A stretch of DNA of 36,231 bases, taken from positions 1-36,231 of the IMG/VR virus record IMGVR_UViG_3300030107_008116; one strand, 5' to 3'. The notes beneath the pieces are model-generated. The model was given only the letters and a program-made list of their open reading frames with translations. It was not told the DNA's origin and made no database searches. Source of the DNA: a virus. This document shows positions 20,882 to 28,865 of this stretch, in pieces (the first letter of the stretch is position 1; each line of letters starts with the position of its first letter). The position numbers and the translations under genes are program-made.

Positions 20882-22489
20882 ATGATCTTCTTTGTATCTG
20901 ATTTTTTTGCTTGTGACGTGCTTGGTGGTGCTGAGCTTACCACCGAGGCATTGCTAGAGGACTCTTTAATGCCGATAAAGAGGGTCCGCTCCTCACAAGT
21001 CACTTCGAAATTAGTAAATGAAAATATTGATAAGAAGTGGATATTCGGCAACTTCTCAGGAGTGCCTGACGAATTGTTGCTGCTAGCCGCTAAGAAGCTA
21101 GAGTATTCTGTAATAGAGTATGACTATAAATTTTGTAAGTATCGCTCCACACACAAGCACGAACAAATAGAAGGTGCGTGCAAATGTGACAGATCCACAC
21201 ACGGAAAAATTATCTCTATTTTCTTCAAGAGTGCGAAAAACATTTTTTGGATGTCGGCAGCTCAAAGAGACGTTTATCTAGACGCTTTTCCCTTCTTGAG
21301 AAAAGCCAATAATATAGTTTTAAGTTCTGTTTTCTCTGAAGAGAGTATTCAATTCATACTTTCCCTTGACACGTCAAACAAGAGTGATAACTATTTGATA
21401 CTCAATTCTGAGTCTTGGATCAAGGGGACCAAAGAGTGTATTGAATATGCAGAAGCTAAAGGTATACCGTATGAGTTAGTGGGTGGCCTATCTCACAAAG
21501 ATCTTTTAAAAAAATTGGCATCGTCTAAGGGTCTCATATTCTTACCTCAAGGCCTTGATACGTGTCCTCGTATTGTTATTGAATCTAAGTTACTTGGGTG
21601 TGACTTAATTTTAAATGACTATGTGCAACACAAGGATGAAGATTGGTTCAAGGGTGACATAATCGAGTATGTAAGGGCTCAAAAAAAGCTATTTTTTAAT
21701 AATTGCCTGGATATAAAGTTTTGCAAGCCCGGTAGGGAAAGAAAAAATAAATTCCATTTTGTCATACCCGTTTATAACTCTGAAAAATTTATTTCCAAAA
21801 CAATTAGAAGCATCAAGAATCAGAAACATGGTGACTATACTGTTTCCATAGTTGACGATGTTTCTACTGATCGGACCCTAGATGTTATTAGGCGCGAAAT
21901 AGGGGATGATGATCGATTTTCTGTCATCAGTAATCAAGAAAAGAGTTTTGCCCTCTGTGGTATATCGAAAGCAATATCTAAACTAAATCCTGGCGATGAA
22001 GATATTATTTTTGTGCTCGATGGGGACGATTGGCTAAGTTCGTCTAGTGTCCTGGATGTGTTGGAACACGCATATTCGTCTGATAGTGAACTCCTATTGA
22101 CTTATGGCAGTTATATCGAACACCCAAGCGCTCTAAGGGGACCAGAGCCATCAGAGTATCCAAAGGATGTCATAAGAAACAATACCTTTAGAAAAGACAT
22201 GTGGCGTGCTTCACATCCAAAAACATTTAAGTATAAACTATGGAAGGGCATAGATCAAAAGGATTTCTTGGATGTCGATGGAGAGTTTTTCAAGACCTCT
22301 TATGATCAAGCCTTGATGTTACCGTTACTCGAAATGGCCCAAGAGAGGATCAAGTTCATCCCAGAACTTCTATATGTCTACAATAAGTCGAACCCTAATC
22401 ATCACAACCGTGGTAAAGAGAAAGTCCAATACGAAACCATGTTGAGGGTGCGAGAGAAGAAAACGTATGGTCGCATTAATCTACAATGA
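20882..22489 (+). CDS. Fused GT4-like and GT2 glycosyltransferase
   Basis: 535 residues. The N-terminal half (about 1-280) starts FFVSDFFACDVLGGAELTTE and holds a GT-B donor-site segment (LDTCPRIVIESKLLGCDLIL), with Cys-rich CKYRSTHKHEQ and CKCDRSTHGK insertions between. The C-terminal half from about residue 290 is a GT-A family 2 enzyme: FVIPVYNSEKFISKTIRSIK, VDDVSTDRT, and the metal-binding FVLDGDDWL near 380. Two catalytic domains in one chain suggest two consecutive transfers. The Cys-rich insertion could bind zinc. Confidence 0.82.
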   Translation: MIFFVSDFFACDVLGGAELTTEALLEDSLMPIKRVRSSQVTSKLVNENIDKKWIFGNFSGVPDELLLLAAKKLEYSVIEYDYKFCKYRSTHKHEQIEGACKCDRSTHGKIISIFFKSAKNIFWMSAAQRDVYLDAFPFLRKANNIVLSSVFSEESIQFILSLDTSNKSDNYLILNSESWIKGTKECIEYAEAKGIPYELVGGLSHKDLLKKLASSKGLIFLPQGLDTCPRIVIESKLLGCDLILNDYVQHKDEDWFKGDIIEYVRAQKKLFFNNCLDIKFCKPGRERKNKFHFVIPVYNSEKFISKTIRSIKNQKHGDYTVSIVDDVSTDRTLDVIRREIGDDDRFSVISNQEKSFALCGISKAISKLNPGDEDIIFVLDGDDWLSSSSVLDVLEHAYSSDSELLLTYGSYIEHPSALRGPEPSEYPKDVIRNNTFRKDMWRASHPKTFKYKLWKGIDQKDFLDVDGEFFKTSYDQALMLPLLEMAQERIKFIPELLYVYNKSNPNHHNRGKEKVQYETMLRVREKKTYGRINLQ

Positions 22490-23376
22490 AGATAAAGCTT
22501 GAAAATGTTAATTTAAGAAGTGCTTCTGGTCCCAATTCATTCGCCAATAAATTAAAAAAATACTTCGAATTATCAGGGGTCCAAATACAAGAGGAGGACT
22601 ACGAAGCAGTCTTGTGTTTTATTGAATCGCACAGGGACTTTGGGGATGTCCCCTTGTTTCAGCGCCTTGATGGAATTTATTTCAACAATGAGCACGATTT
22701 TGAGATGCAGAACCGGAATATCCTTAGGACTTACCGGGCAGCTAAAGGAGTTATATTTCAGTCAAATTTTAACAAAAAATTGACATTCAAACACTTTGGG
22801 GCCCACGACAACAGCGTGGTCATACATAACGGCGCTGACATAGAAAAGATAAAAAACACCCGAGCACTAGAGCACTTATTCTTTGATAAGTATGAGAATG
22901 TTTGGAGTTGTGCCTCTAATTGGAGACCCCATAAGCGTCTTAAGGAAAATGTAAGATACTTTTTGGAACACAAGGGGGAAAAAGATTGCTTAATTGTAGC
23001 GGGGGATACGAATGAGCAATTTAGGGACGCAAATATATTTTTTGTAGGTCAGTTCACACACGAACTTCTTTTATCTCTCTACAAGAGAAGCAGGTACTTC
23101 ATCCATTTGGCTTGGCTGGACCACTGTCCCAATGTTGTGGTTGATGCTAGGGCTTCTGGTTGCCACATCGTATGTTCCAGTGAAGGTGGTACGAGAGAGA
23201 TTGCTGGCCTTAATTCCACTATAATAAGGGAGGAAGAGTGGGACTTTAAGCCCACCAAACTCTACAGTCCCCCTGAGATGGATTTTACGAAAAAATTTAA
23301 CAATTCAGAAGAGATATGTTATGATATGAATGTAATTTCAAAAAAATATATCAACTTTATGAACAGAGAGATCTAA
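22486..23376 (+). CDS. GT4-like glycosyltransferase
   Basis: 296 residues, ATGA overlap with the previous gene. N-domain LRSASGPNSFANKLKKYF; central QSNFNKKLTFKHFG and VIHNGADIEKI; C-domain WSCASNWRPHKRLKENVRYF, then FIHLAWLDHCPNVVVDARAS and GCHIVCSSEGGTREI. The second Glu of E-x7-E is replaced by Asp in VVVDARASG and the first falls at D in WLDHC, so the usual Glu pair is missing. Shorter than its neighbours. Probably active as a divergent enzyme; uncertain. Confidence 0.75.
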   Translation: MKIKLENVNLRSASGPNSFANKLKKYFELSGVQIQEEDYEAVLCFIESHRDFGDVPLFQRLDGIYFNNEHDFEMQNRNILRTYRAAKGVIFQSNFNKKLTFKHFGAHDNSVVIHNGADIEKIKNTRALEHLFFDKYENVWSCASNWRPHKRLKENVRYFLEHKGEKDCLIVAGDTNEQFRDANIFFVGQFTHELLLSLYKRSRYFIHLAWLDHCPNVVVDARASGCHIVCSSEGGTREIAGLNSTIIREEEWDFKPTKLYSPPEMDFTKKFNNSEEICYDMNVISKKYINFMNREI

Positions 23377-23386
23377 GAGTATACCA

Positions 23387-24376
23387 ATGAACATAGCCTT
23401 TGTATCGTCTCACAACAATAACTACACTGGGTCTTATCGTATCTGGGTTAACGACCTGGCTAAATACATCAATGAACTAGAGGGTGTAGGAACAACGGCT
23501 AGAAAGTGTGGACCACAGAGCAATCTATGTGACGCTGATGTTGTGATATGTGCCAAAGGTCATGAGGCACACGCCTCACAAATTAAAAAAAAATACCCCA
23601 ACAAAAAAGTAGGCATCATTAATTTGGCAGCCGACTCAAGAGGTCTGCCCATTGATTTTGTTATCGTGGGTTCCTTGGAGGAAAAAGATAGCCTCTCTCA
23701 CTATGATAATGTGCTCATGTTTCCCCTCATTGAAGATATGTTTCGTGATTGCATTCCCAAAAAGCACAGCAACAAAGGTCGCTTAAGAATAGGTTTTCAC
23801 GGTCATTATCCGCATCTAAGTAAGTTTGCGCCTCACTTGAAGTCAGCCCTTGAGAGCATTGATAAGGAGCGCGACATAGAGTTGCTTGTTGTCACCTCAA
23901 ACAACGGTTTCGTGTGGAGGCACGGGAGACCAAATATAAAAAACATTATTGTAGAACCATGGGACCAAGAGACAATAAAGGGGCTCCTGATGACGTGCGA
24001 CGTAGGTGTAGCCCCAAACATAACAACAATTCCTATGGATGTTAACAGATTTGAGACCTCAGTAGACGCTGGACTTTATGATACTGACTATATCTTTCGC
24101 ATGAAGAACAAATCTAACGCTGGACGCTCTTTCGTTTTTCATCAATTGGGAATACCTGTAATAGGTGACCTCACGCCAAGCAATTTTCACATCATGGGAG
24201 ATCCGTCTTGCGGCTTCCTAGTCCAGAGTAAGCTTGGATGGGAAAAGGCTTTAAATAAATTATTTGACCACGAACTAAGAAACTTAATTTCTGAAAATGC
24301 TAGAAGAGAGTTTCAAAGATTATATGACCCACACGATTGGGCTAAAAGACTAATAGAGGAGATATCAAGGTTATAA
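23387..24376 (+). CDS. Divergent GT-B glycosyltransferase
   Basis: 329 residues. N-domain FVSSHNNNYTGSYRIWVNDL; later RLRIGFHGHYPHLSKFAPHL, VTSNNGFVWRHGRPNIKN, DVGVAPNITTI, and a C-terminal FVFHQLGIPVIGDLTPSNFH. Overall topology fits GT-B with a nucleotide-sugar-binding second half, but no E-x7-E is present. Stop and next start overlap by one base (TAATG). Specificity unknown. Confidence 0.65.
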   Translation: MNIAFVSSHNNNYTGSYRIWVNDLAKYINELEGVGTTARKCGPQSNLCDADVVICAKGHEAHASQIKKKYPNKKVGIINLAADSRGLPIDFVIVGSLEEKDSLSHYDNVLMFPLIEDMFRDCIPKKHSNKGRLRIGFHGHYPHLSKFAPHLKSALESIDKERDIELLVVTSNNGFVWRHGRPNIKNIIVEPWDQETIKGLLMTCDVGVAPNITTIPMDVNRFETSVDAGLYDTDYIFRMKNKSNAGRSFVFHQLGIPVIGDLTPSNFHIMGDPSCGFLVQSKLGWEKALNKLFDHELRNLISENARREFQRLYDPHDWAKRLIEEISRL

Positions 24377-25119
24377 TGGAAAAAGGTATTCTTTACATAG
24401 CATTTGGGGAAAACTTCTTAAAAGAAATGCTAATTTCTGCTGAGTCTGTTAAAAAGCATTGCCCCGATTTACCGATCACAGTTTTCTCTGATAAGATGGT
24501 GAAGTCTGAATTCATTGATCACTGCAAACTCATAAAAGTGTCGCACTTAAGGCCGAAGATTGACTACATTCATATGACTCCATATGAAAAGACAATATTT
24601 TTAGATACCGACACCATTTTGGACAGAAGTATCGAGGATTTGTTTGATTTGCTGGATAATTTCGATTACGCAGCCACTCATGATCTAGCCAGAAAGAGAA
24701 AGAAGTACTCTAAGAACATTCCAGAATATGGCCAGATACCTTACTCTTTTTCAGAAGTGAATACGGGAGTAATGGCGTTTAGGAAAAATGAAAAAGTTTT
24801 AAAACTTTTTCAAATGTGGAAAGAGAATTTTTATAAATTTTATAATTTTAGTCCATGGGACCAGCCTTCATTTCGCATATCTCTTTGGAATAGTATTGAG
24901 GAAGGACTAAAGTTTTACATCTTCCCGGTGGAATACAACATTAGAAGTAAAGCTAACAGAGAAAAGCAAAGAAAATTCCATCATGAATTCGGCGAGGAAC
25001 ACTTAGCTCCTCGAATATATCACATGCATGTTGACACTAGAATCAACCAAGGGCGATACGATGTTGAGTCTCTGGAAGATGCTTTAGAATTTTGCAAAAG
25101 CAATTTTATGGAGTATTAA
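24376..25119 (+). CDS. GT8-like (GT-A) glycosyltransferase
   Basis: 247 residues. N-terminal strand GILYIAFGENFLKEMLISAE, then LPITVFSD and the metal site IFLDTDTIL (D-x-D near residues 76-78), followed by VNTGVMAFRKNEKVLKLFQM and WDQPSFRISLW, a pattern typical of GT8/glycogenin-like enzymes. A late HMHVD could be the third metal ligand. Part of the coupled glycan operon; directly followed by the methyltransferase gene. Confidence 0.8.
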   Translation: MEKGILYIAFGENFLKEMLISAESVKKHCPDLPITVFSDKMVKSEFIDHCKLIKVSHLRPKIDYIHMTPYEKTIFLDTDTILDRSIEDLFDLLDNFDYAATHDLARKRKKYSKNIPEYGQIPYSFSEVNTGVMAFRKNEKVLKLFQMWKENFYKFYNFSPWDQPSFRISLWNSIEEGLKFYIFPVEYNIRSKANREKQRKFHHEFGEEHLAPRIYHMHVDTRINQGRYDVESLEDALEFCKSNFMEY

Positions 25120-25695
25120 TTGACTTACGCAAAAATAATCAAGGACATGAAGCGCGCTGGGAAGGGTCTCATGTCAGAAGTGCAATACATGAGGGTCGCT
25201 AAAAGACTTAGTCAATTATCGCCATGCAATTTTCTAGTTTTTGGCCTCGGCGAAGATGCTCTCGCCTGGAAAGAAATCAATGAAGGGGGCCGAACAGCAT
25301 TTCTCGAAGATGATAGGGATTGGATTGGCCAATTTTCCGACAAAGATTTAGAAATCTACCCAGTAGAGTACAACACGAGAGCGCAAGATCACCACATGAT
25401 AGGTTTCGAATCGGATAAGTTGGAGATGGAATTACCTGAGGAGATCCTAGACACAAAGTGGGACATCATCTTTGTCGATGGACCTCTCGGTCATAATCCT
25501 CCGCGACCGTATAAAGGCCCTGGAAGAATGAAGAGCATACACGCCGCCTACAATCTCCTTAAAGATGGTGGCACTTGTGTCGTAGATGACATGGGGAGGG
25601 AAATTGAGAGAAAATACTCTTTTCACTACTTTGATGTGAGTGGTTTGTGCGAATTAGTGGAGGGAAAAGTTGGAATCTTTAAGAAGATTGGTTGA
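25120..25695 (+). CDS. GXM/DUF579-like sugar O-methyltransferase
   Basis: 191 residues, TTG start at 25120 right after the preceding stop. The sequence follows the plant glucuronoxylan 4-O-methyltransferase/IRX15 family: FLVFGLGEDALAWKEINEGG then RTAFLEDDRDWI (AdoMet-binding), EIYPVEYNTRAQD, WDIIFVDGPLGHNPPRPY, PGRMKSIHAAYNLL and CVVDDMGREIERKYS. In plants the enzyme methylates O-4 of glucuronic acid on xylan. Here it is embedded between glycosyltransferases, so methylation of an acidic sugar in the phage-made glycan is the likely role. Overlaps the next gene by 26 bases. Confidence 0.75.
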   Translation: MTYAKIIKDMKRAGKGLMSEVQYMRVAKRLSQLSPCNFLVFGLGEDALAWKEINEGGRTAFLEDDRDWIGQFSDKDLEIYPVEYNTRAQDHHMIGFESDKLEMELPEEILDTKWDIIFVDGPLGHNPPRPYKGPGRMKSIHAAYNLLKDGGTCVVDDMGREIERKYSFHYFDVSGLCELVEGKVGIFKKIG

Positions 25696-26410
25696 GGATA
25701 AGGTTGTTGCAATTGTAGGTCCTGCCAAGTATATGTCAGGCTCTAATTATGGGGCGGAAATTGATTCTCACGATTTAGTGGTCAGGATCAATAGGGGCAT
25801 CGAATCTACAAAGAAATATCCCCGTGACATAGGAAAAAGAACAGAAATACTCTACTCTTGCTTGATAGAGAGGGCCCAACAAGCAGGAAAAATAGACCCA
25901 CAAAGCTTGAAGGGTTCGTACGGCGTTAAGCATATAGTCGCTCCACCGGTCTCGGATATGAAAGGGTTTTCAAATGGAACCAGGTATCACAGCTTGGTAA
26001 AGAAAGAAACAATAAAAGCTCTATCATCCCTGTTCCAGATGAGCATTATCGACCAAGATCTTAATAATGAGATAGCTAAGGAAATCAAGTGTAAACCGAA
26101 TACAGGCTTTTTGGCGATATATCATTTGTTGTCCATGAACCCCAAAAGTTTAAAGGTATATGGCTTTAGCTTTTATCTGGATGGTTTCATACCAGGGCAG
26201 AAAAGTGGGGTTGAGAATGAAAAAAAATGCACAGAACAAGAATTTGCAGACATGGCCTTCAACTCAAAAAGGCACGTGCAAGTAGATATGTGGAGGTACG
26301 CTAAGAGAACTTTAGTTAATGACCCTAGAATCAGATTGGACCCGGTTCTAAAAGAGATTTTGAACATGAAAGAGTTTAGCAGAAAAGCGTTTTTAGGGAT
26401 TGTGAATTGA
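25670..26410 (+). CDS. GT29-like sialyltransferase
   Basis: 246 residues; TTG 25670 has GGAGGG at 5 bases (TTG 25688 is the alternative). The N-terminal block VVAIVGPAKYMSGSNYGAEI continuing DSHDLVVRINRG corresponds to the sialylmotif L, and PNTGFLAIYHLLSMNPKSLK with VYGFSFY to motif S. A final HVQVD stands where GT29 enzymes have the short His-x4-Glu motif, so that residue pattern is altered. GT29 enzymes use CMP-sialic acid or CMP-Kdo. The next gene, coupled by TTGA, encodes a CMP-sugar synthetase, which supports the call. Confidence 0.72.
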   Translation: MESLRRLVEDKVVAIVGPAKYMSGSNYGAEIDSHDLVVRINRGIESTKKYPRDIGKRTEILYSCLIERAQQAGKIDPQSLKGSYGVKHIVAPPVSDMKGFSNGTRYHSLVKKETIKALSSLFQMSIIDQDLNNEIAKEIKCKPNTGFLAIYHLLSMNPKSLKVYGFSFYLDGFIPGQKSGVENEKKCTEQEFADMAFNSKRHVQVDMWRYAKRTLVNDPRIRLDPVLKEILNMKEFSRKAFLGIVN

Positions 26411-27057
26411 AGATCTTCATACCAATAAAAGAAAAATCACAGAGAGTGCCTGGAAAAAATTTTAGAAAATTTCAAGGTGCTCCGTTATACAAGCATGTCA
26501 TGAGAAAATTCTCTAACCACGAAGTGTATGTGGACACAGATAGCGAAGAAGTTATTGTGGAGTGTCAGGGCGACAATTCCCTCTCACACGTTACCGCCTA
26601 TAAGAGAGAGGACAGGCTAATAGGTCACGAGGTTTCTGTGTGCGATCTAATAGAGCACTTTATTGACAAATACAGCATAGTGAACCCTATAGCTCAAATA
26701 CATGTCACGAGCCCCTTTATTACGCCAGAGATACTTGAAAAGGCTTATTTGCACCTTTCACCTGGGATAATTGACTCTGTAGTGTCCTGCAACGTTATTG
26801 CCTCGCGCATATGGAGGAGAGAAGATTATGGGTTTTGTCCTGTTAATCACAATCCATTGAAGATGGAGCAGACACAAGATTTACCTAGGCTTTATGAGGA
26901 GAACTCTGCCTTTTACATATTCGAGCCACGGACTATCAAGAAATATGGCAATAGGGTCGGCCAGCTACCATATTTTTTCGAGGTGGGGGCTCCCTTTAAT
27001 ATCGATATCGACACAGAAGACGATTGGCTTTTGGCGGAAAAAGCGAGTAACCAATGA
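26407..27057 (+). CDS. CMP-sialic acid/CMP-Kdo synthetase-like cytidylyltransferase
   Basis: 216 residues, TTG start in a TTGA overlap. The nucleotide-binding N-terminus is FIPIKEKSQRVPGKNFRKFQ (the R-x-P-x-K-N loop of NeuA/KdsB). Then VYVDTDSEEVI, QIHVTSPFITPEIL, VSCNVIASRIW, YEENSAFYIFEPRTI and NIDIDTEDDWLLAE, with a D-x-D for metal. It would activate a 2-keto-3-deoxy acid sugar with CTP. The protein is slightly short but all core motifs are present. Coupled to the GT29-like gene upstream and the aldolase downstream. Confidence 0.85.
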   Translation: MKIFIPIKEKSQRVPGKNFRKFQGAPLYKHVMRKFSNHEVYVDTDSEEVIVECQGDNSLSHVTAYKREDRLIGHEVSVCDLIEHFIDKYSIVNPIAQIHVTSPFITPEILEKAYLHLSPGIIDSVVSCNVIASRIWRREDYGFCPVNHNPLKMEQTQDLPRLYEENSAFYIFEPRTIKKYGNRVGQLPYFFEVGAPFNIDIDTEDDWLLAEKASNQ

Positions 27058-27737
27058 GCAAGAGACTTCTTTGGCAACAAATACCTTCTCCAATAATTTC
27101 TGAAATATTTTGTTCTAGTGGGGTGGACGGGGTTGTTCTCGACACAGAGCATGCCTGTTTCAATAAAGAAACGCTCTTTAGTTGTATACAGATCATAACT
27201 TGTTGGAAGAGGGAATGCTTTGTGCGCCTGGGGAATCTAGATGATTCTATGGTTAGGTTTTGCCTCGACGCAGGCGCTACGGGATTAATATTTTCCACTG
27301 TTGAGAGTGTCACTCAAACAGAAAAAATAATGAATTTGTGCAAATATCCTCAATATTCTGGCAAGCGTGGCCTAGGCCTAGTGAGGCAGAATCGGTGGGG
27401 CCTTGATCAATTGGTGAGCCCTCCTCCAACAATCATAGCCCAAATTGAAACACTAAAGGGGGTCGACAACATCCAGAAGTTAAAGGGGTTTGACTTCTAC
27501 ATGATAGGACCCTATGACCTGTCTGCCAGTATGGGTATTCCCGGTAACTTCCAGGATCAAAAGTTCTTGGACGCCCTAACGAGAGTCGGCAATAGCATTC
27601 CAGTGGGGAAAATGGCAGTACACATTCCCTGCGATGTGCACAATGAGATAAAAAAGTATAAAAATTATGGTATAATAGCTGTAGGGATGGACACAATAGC
27701 TCTAGTGGAGAGTTGTAAGGAAATGAAAAATGCTTAA
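27054..27737 (+). CDS. HpcH/HpaI-family pyruvate aldolase
   Basis: 227 residues, ATGA overlap. Keeps the class II (metal) aldolase residues of the HpaI family: LDTEHA with catalytic H33, VRLGN (pyruvate-binding Arg), QIET (metal Glu132) and MIGPYDLSASMG (metal Asp155). Such enzymes join pyruvate reversibly to aldehydes, giving 2-keto acids, and are usually catabolic. Its place between a CMP-keto-sugar synthetase and an isomerase/phosphatase suggests a synthetic role here: building a keto-deoxy acid sugar from pyruvate. That role is inference; the fold and active site are clear. Confidence 0.82.
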   Translation: MSKRLLWQQIPSPIISEIFCSSGVDGVVLDTEHACFNKETLFSCIQIITCWKRECFVRLGNLDDSMVRFCLDAGATGLIFSTVESVTQTEKIMNLCKYPQYSGKRGLGLVRQNRWGLDQLVSPPPTIIAQIETLKGVDNIQKLKGFDFYMIGPYDLSASMGIPGNFQDQKFLDALTRVGNSIPVGKMAVHIPCDVHNEIKKYKNYGIIAVGMDTIALVESCKEMKNA

Positions 27738-28698
27738 TTTCGAGAACCTAGACGAAAAATTTGTAAAGACTGTTAATTCGTGTGCTTGGAAAGAACTACA
27801 GGAAAAATTTAATCGATGTGATGAGGTGTATGTCTTGGGGCATGGTGGCAATTTGGCGGTCGCTGATCATGCTGCGGTTGATATCACTAGGCTTTCCAAC
27901 GGCAACAAGAACGCTATGTGCCCGGGAAGTGGTGTGGTTGCCACCTCGTTAATAAATGATGTGGGGTTTGATAATTGGATGGTCAGTTGGCTATCAAGTC
28001 GTACTACATCTCGCACGAAAAAACAAATGAAGAAATCTTTAATTTTGGGTATATCTTCTTCAGGGAAATCAAGGGACATTATAAAATCTTTACAGTGGGG
28101 CTCCGATAATGGCATGGAGATAGCCCTGATAACTTCTAACCCGATCGTAGAAAGCGTAAATAACCTAACACAAGTGGTTCTAGGGGCAGAATACTACCAC
28201 ACCTCTGAGGTCCTTACATTGCTCCTTACTTATGAGCTGACGCACGGCTCAGGAAACGTGTGTCCCCCAATAGGACAAAACTCACCAGAGGAACTAGAGA
28301 ATTTGAACTGGAAAGGGGGAAGGGTCAGAGAGCACAGTTACCCCGATGAACAAATTAACATCGGAGTAGACTTTGATGGTGTTATTCATAAGTGCTCCAA
28401 GGGGTATTATGATGGGACCATATACGATGAGCCTGTTGAGGGTGTGCACGAGGCACTTAAAGAACTCTCACAGAGGTATACCGTTATTGTCTACACGTGT
28501 AAGGCGAGAGCGGATCGAGGGCTTGTAAACGGTAAGACCGGAACTCAACTCGTATGGCAGTGGCTTGAGGAAAATAACCTCTCTCAGTTCGTAGGAAAAG
28601 TCACTTCTGAAAAACCTCGTGCCGTGGCATACATTGATGACAAATCCATTAAGTTTAATAGTTGGGAAACATGCATGAAAGAGGTGTGCGGCCTATGA
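27730..28698 (+). CDS. SIS sugar-phosphate isomerase fused to HAD phosphatase
   Basis: 322 residues, 8-base overlap with the aldolase. Residues 1 to about 190 are a GmhA-type SIS domain: VYVLGHGGNLAVADHAAVDI, SLINDVGFDNWMVSWL and ILGISSSGKSRDIIKSLQ. The usual GNGGS phosphate loop is GHGGN (residues 37-41), losing a Ser, while the second Ser loop (109-111) is kept. From about 208 a HAD domain follows: GVDFDGVIH (D214, D216), VIVYTCKAR and AVAYIDDKSIKF. GmhA isomerises sedoheptulose-7-P, and GmhB and KdsC are HAD phosphatases, so the fusion looks like two steps of heptose or ulosonic acid synthesis. Substrate uncertain. Confidence 0.82.
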   Translation: MLNFENLDEKFVKTVNSCAWKELQEKFNRCDEVYVLGHGGNLAVADHAAVDITRLSNGNKNAMCPGSGVVATSLINDVGFDNWMVSWLSSRTTSRTKKQMKKSLILGISSSGKSRDIIKSLQWGSDNGMEIALITSNPIVESVNNLTQVVLGAEYYHTSEVLTLLLTYELTHGSGNVCPPIGQNSPEELENLNWKGGRVREHSYPDEQINIGVDFDGVIHKCSKGYYDGTIYDEPVEGVHEALKELSQRYTVIVYTCKARADRGLVNGKTGTQLVWQWLEENNLSQFVGKVTSEKPRAVAYIDDKSIKFNSWETCMKEVCGL

Positions 28699-28865
28699 AA
28701 ATAATGAAGATATATATTGTGACTCATAGGGGGTGTGAGGTCCTGAACGGTACTATAGGTAAATTATTTGATTCCGACTTCTCAAGACTAGACAACACCG
28801 AGGTCAACGTAATCAATAATCATTCGCACTTTTTTTTAGAGCCAGGGTATATAATCCATGATTAA
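28695..28865 (+). CDS. Truncated GT2-like fragment, 56 residues
   Basis: ATG 28695 in an ATGA overlap. The sequence KIYIVTHRGCEVLNGTIGKL then NTEVNVINNHS is the first beta-alpha-beta unit of a family 2 glycosyltransferase. The chain stops at 28865 before any D-x-D site, and no continuation is visible in the other frames. Likely the remnant of a GT-A gene cut by replacement of its 3' part with the next gene, or a free-standing small domain. It cannot be active alone. Confidence 0.6.
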   Translation: MKIMKIYIVTHRGCEVLNGTIGKLFDSDFSRLDNTEVNVINNHSHFFLEPGYIIHD

